A stretch of DNA of 64,000 bases from Rhodopseudomonas palustris (GTDB taxonomy: Bacteria; Pseudomonadota; Alphaproteobacteria; Rhizobiales; Xanthobacteraceae). The translations under genes were made by a program, and so were the position numbers. The DNA lies in assembly GCA_016215605.1 (NCBI GenBank), contig JACRJB010000053.1, forward strand, positions 1-64,000, given 5' to 3'. Positions 63,785 through 64,000 of the stretch are shown here, in pieces. Position 1 is the stretch's first letter. Each line of letters starts with the position of its first letter. Under the pieces are notes generated by a model. That model was not told where the DNA came from and ran no database searches. It was given only the letters and a program-made list of their open reading frames with translations.

Positions 63785-64000
63785 TCAGGTCTGTGATCCG
63801 TCTTGGTGCAGCGTTCCGAGAATACGGATCAGGACGTCCACCTGGTCGAGGCGGCCTTCGACGTCCTGAACGGTCAGGCGTAGTTCGGTTGCGGGGTCGT
63901 CGGACGGATAGCGGAAAGCCGTTGCCCAGGGCGTCACGGCTGCGAGCGCCTCGCACATCATCTTCATCGGATCGGCCGGCGGGACTAGGCCCGCCAGCGC
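63785..64000 (-). CDS. Partial gene, probable HEPN-domain protein (5' end beyond the window)
   Basis: The frame is open to the right edge, and ATG at 63967 is not clearly its start. The visible C-terminal 70 residues include LAGLVPPADPMKMMCEAL and VTPWATAFRYPSDD, then a helix VEGRLDQVDVLIRILGTL. The FRYP turn between helices is typical of HEPN domains. The usual HEPN partner, a small nucleotidyltransferase, and the catalytic Rx4-6H would lie outside or are absent. Convergent with dcd by 3 nt. Confidence 0.5.
   Translation of the reverse strand, partial: ALAGLVPPADPMKMMCEALAAVTPWATAFRYPSDDPATELRLTVQDVEGRLDQVDVLIRILGTLHQDGSQT

Overview
The window is high-GC alphaproteobacterial chromosome, most likely Rhodopseudomonas or a close Bradyrhizobium-type relative. 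The basis is gcrA with clustered GANTC sites, a SAM-II riboswitch before metZ, a box-type aerobic benzoyl-CoA pathway, many high-affinity solute-binding proteins, and several families of short palindromic intergenic repeats. I saw no phage, transposase, CRISPR array, rRNA or tRNA. Taxonomy is inferred from gene content and protein resemblance, not from a search.

Layout. 0.4-5.2 kb: an orphan branched-chain-type binding protein, two small unknown genes, and a B12 receptor (btuB) behind a cobalamin riboswitch. 5.3-12.6 kb: a methyltransferase, two MFS transporters (the second apparently frameshifted at its 3' end), a VOC protein, a carboxymuconolactone-decarboxylase-like protein and a pair of acyl-CoA dehydrogenases. 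13-18.8 kb: a polar amino-acid binding protein, an L,D-transpeptidase, a cyanide-insensitive cytochrome bd operon (cydA-cydB plus a 42-aa subunit gene), and a CcdA/redoxin pair. 19-26.4 kb: an ECF sigma factor, three overlapping two-component genes (membrane kinase, receiver-kinase hybrid, OmpR-type regulator), a divergent orphan sugar/glycerol-phosphate-type binding protein, and a PilZ protein.

26.4-39 kb is the centrepiece: a complete branched-chain-type ABC importer (binding protein, two permeases, two ATPases), boxR, a benzoate-CoA ligase, an alpha/beta hydrolase, boxC and boxB. A 13-bp motif, TGCAYTATAATKC, containing a perfect -10 hexamer, lies before the binding-protein gene, twice between boxR and the ligase, and before boxC. 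This suggests one BoxR-controlled regulon covering uptake, CoA activation, epoxidation and ring cleavage of benzoate or a related acid. The reductase gene boxA and the aldehyde dehydrogenase gene boxD are not in the window.

39-51.3 kb: a short-chain dehydrogenase, a polysaccharide deacetylase, an OmpA-domain protein, a flippase-like membrane protein, then the phosphate regulon phoR-pstSCAB-phoU-phoB with a Pho box before pstS. 51.6-64 kb: gcrA, argD-argF, hslO, apaG, an OpgC-like acyltransferase with two SGNH proteins (one apparently degenerate), a lipoprotein L,D-transpeptidase, SAM-II-controlled metZ, a two-domain dCTP-deaminase-family gene, and the start-less end of a probable HEPN protein at the right edge.
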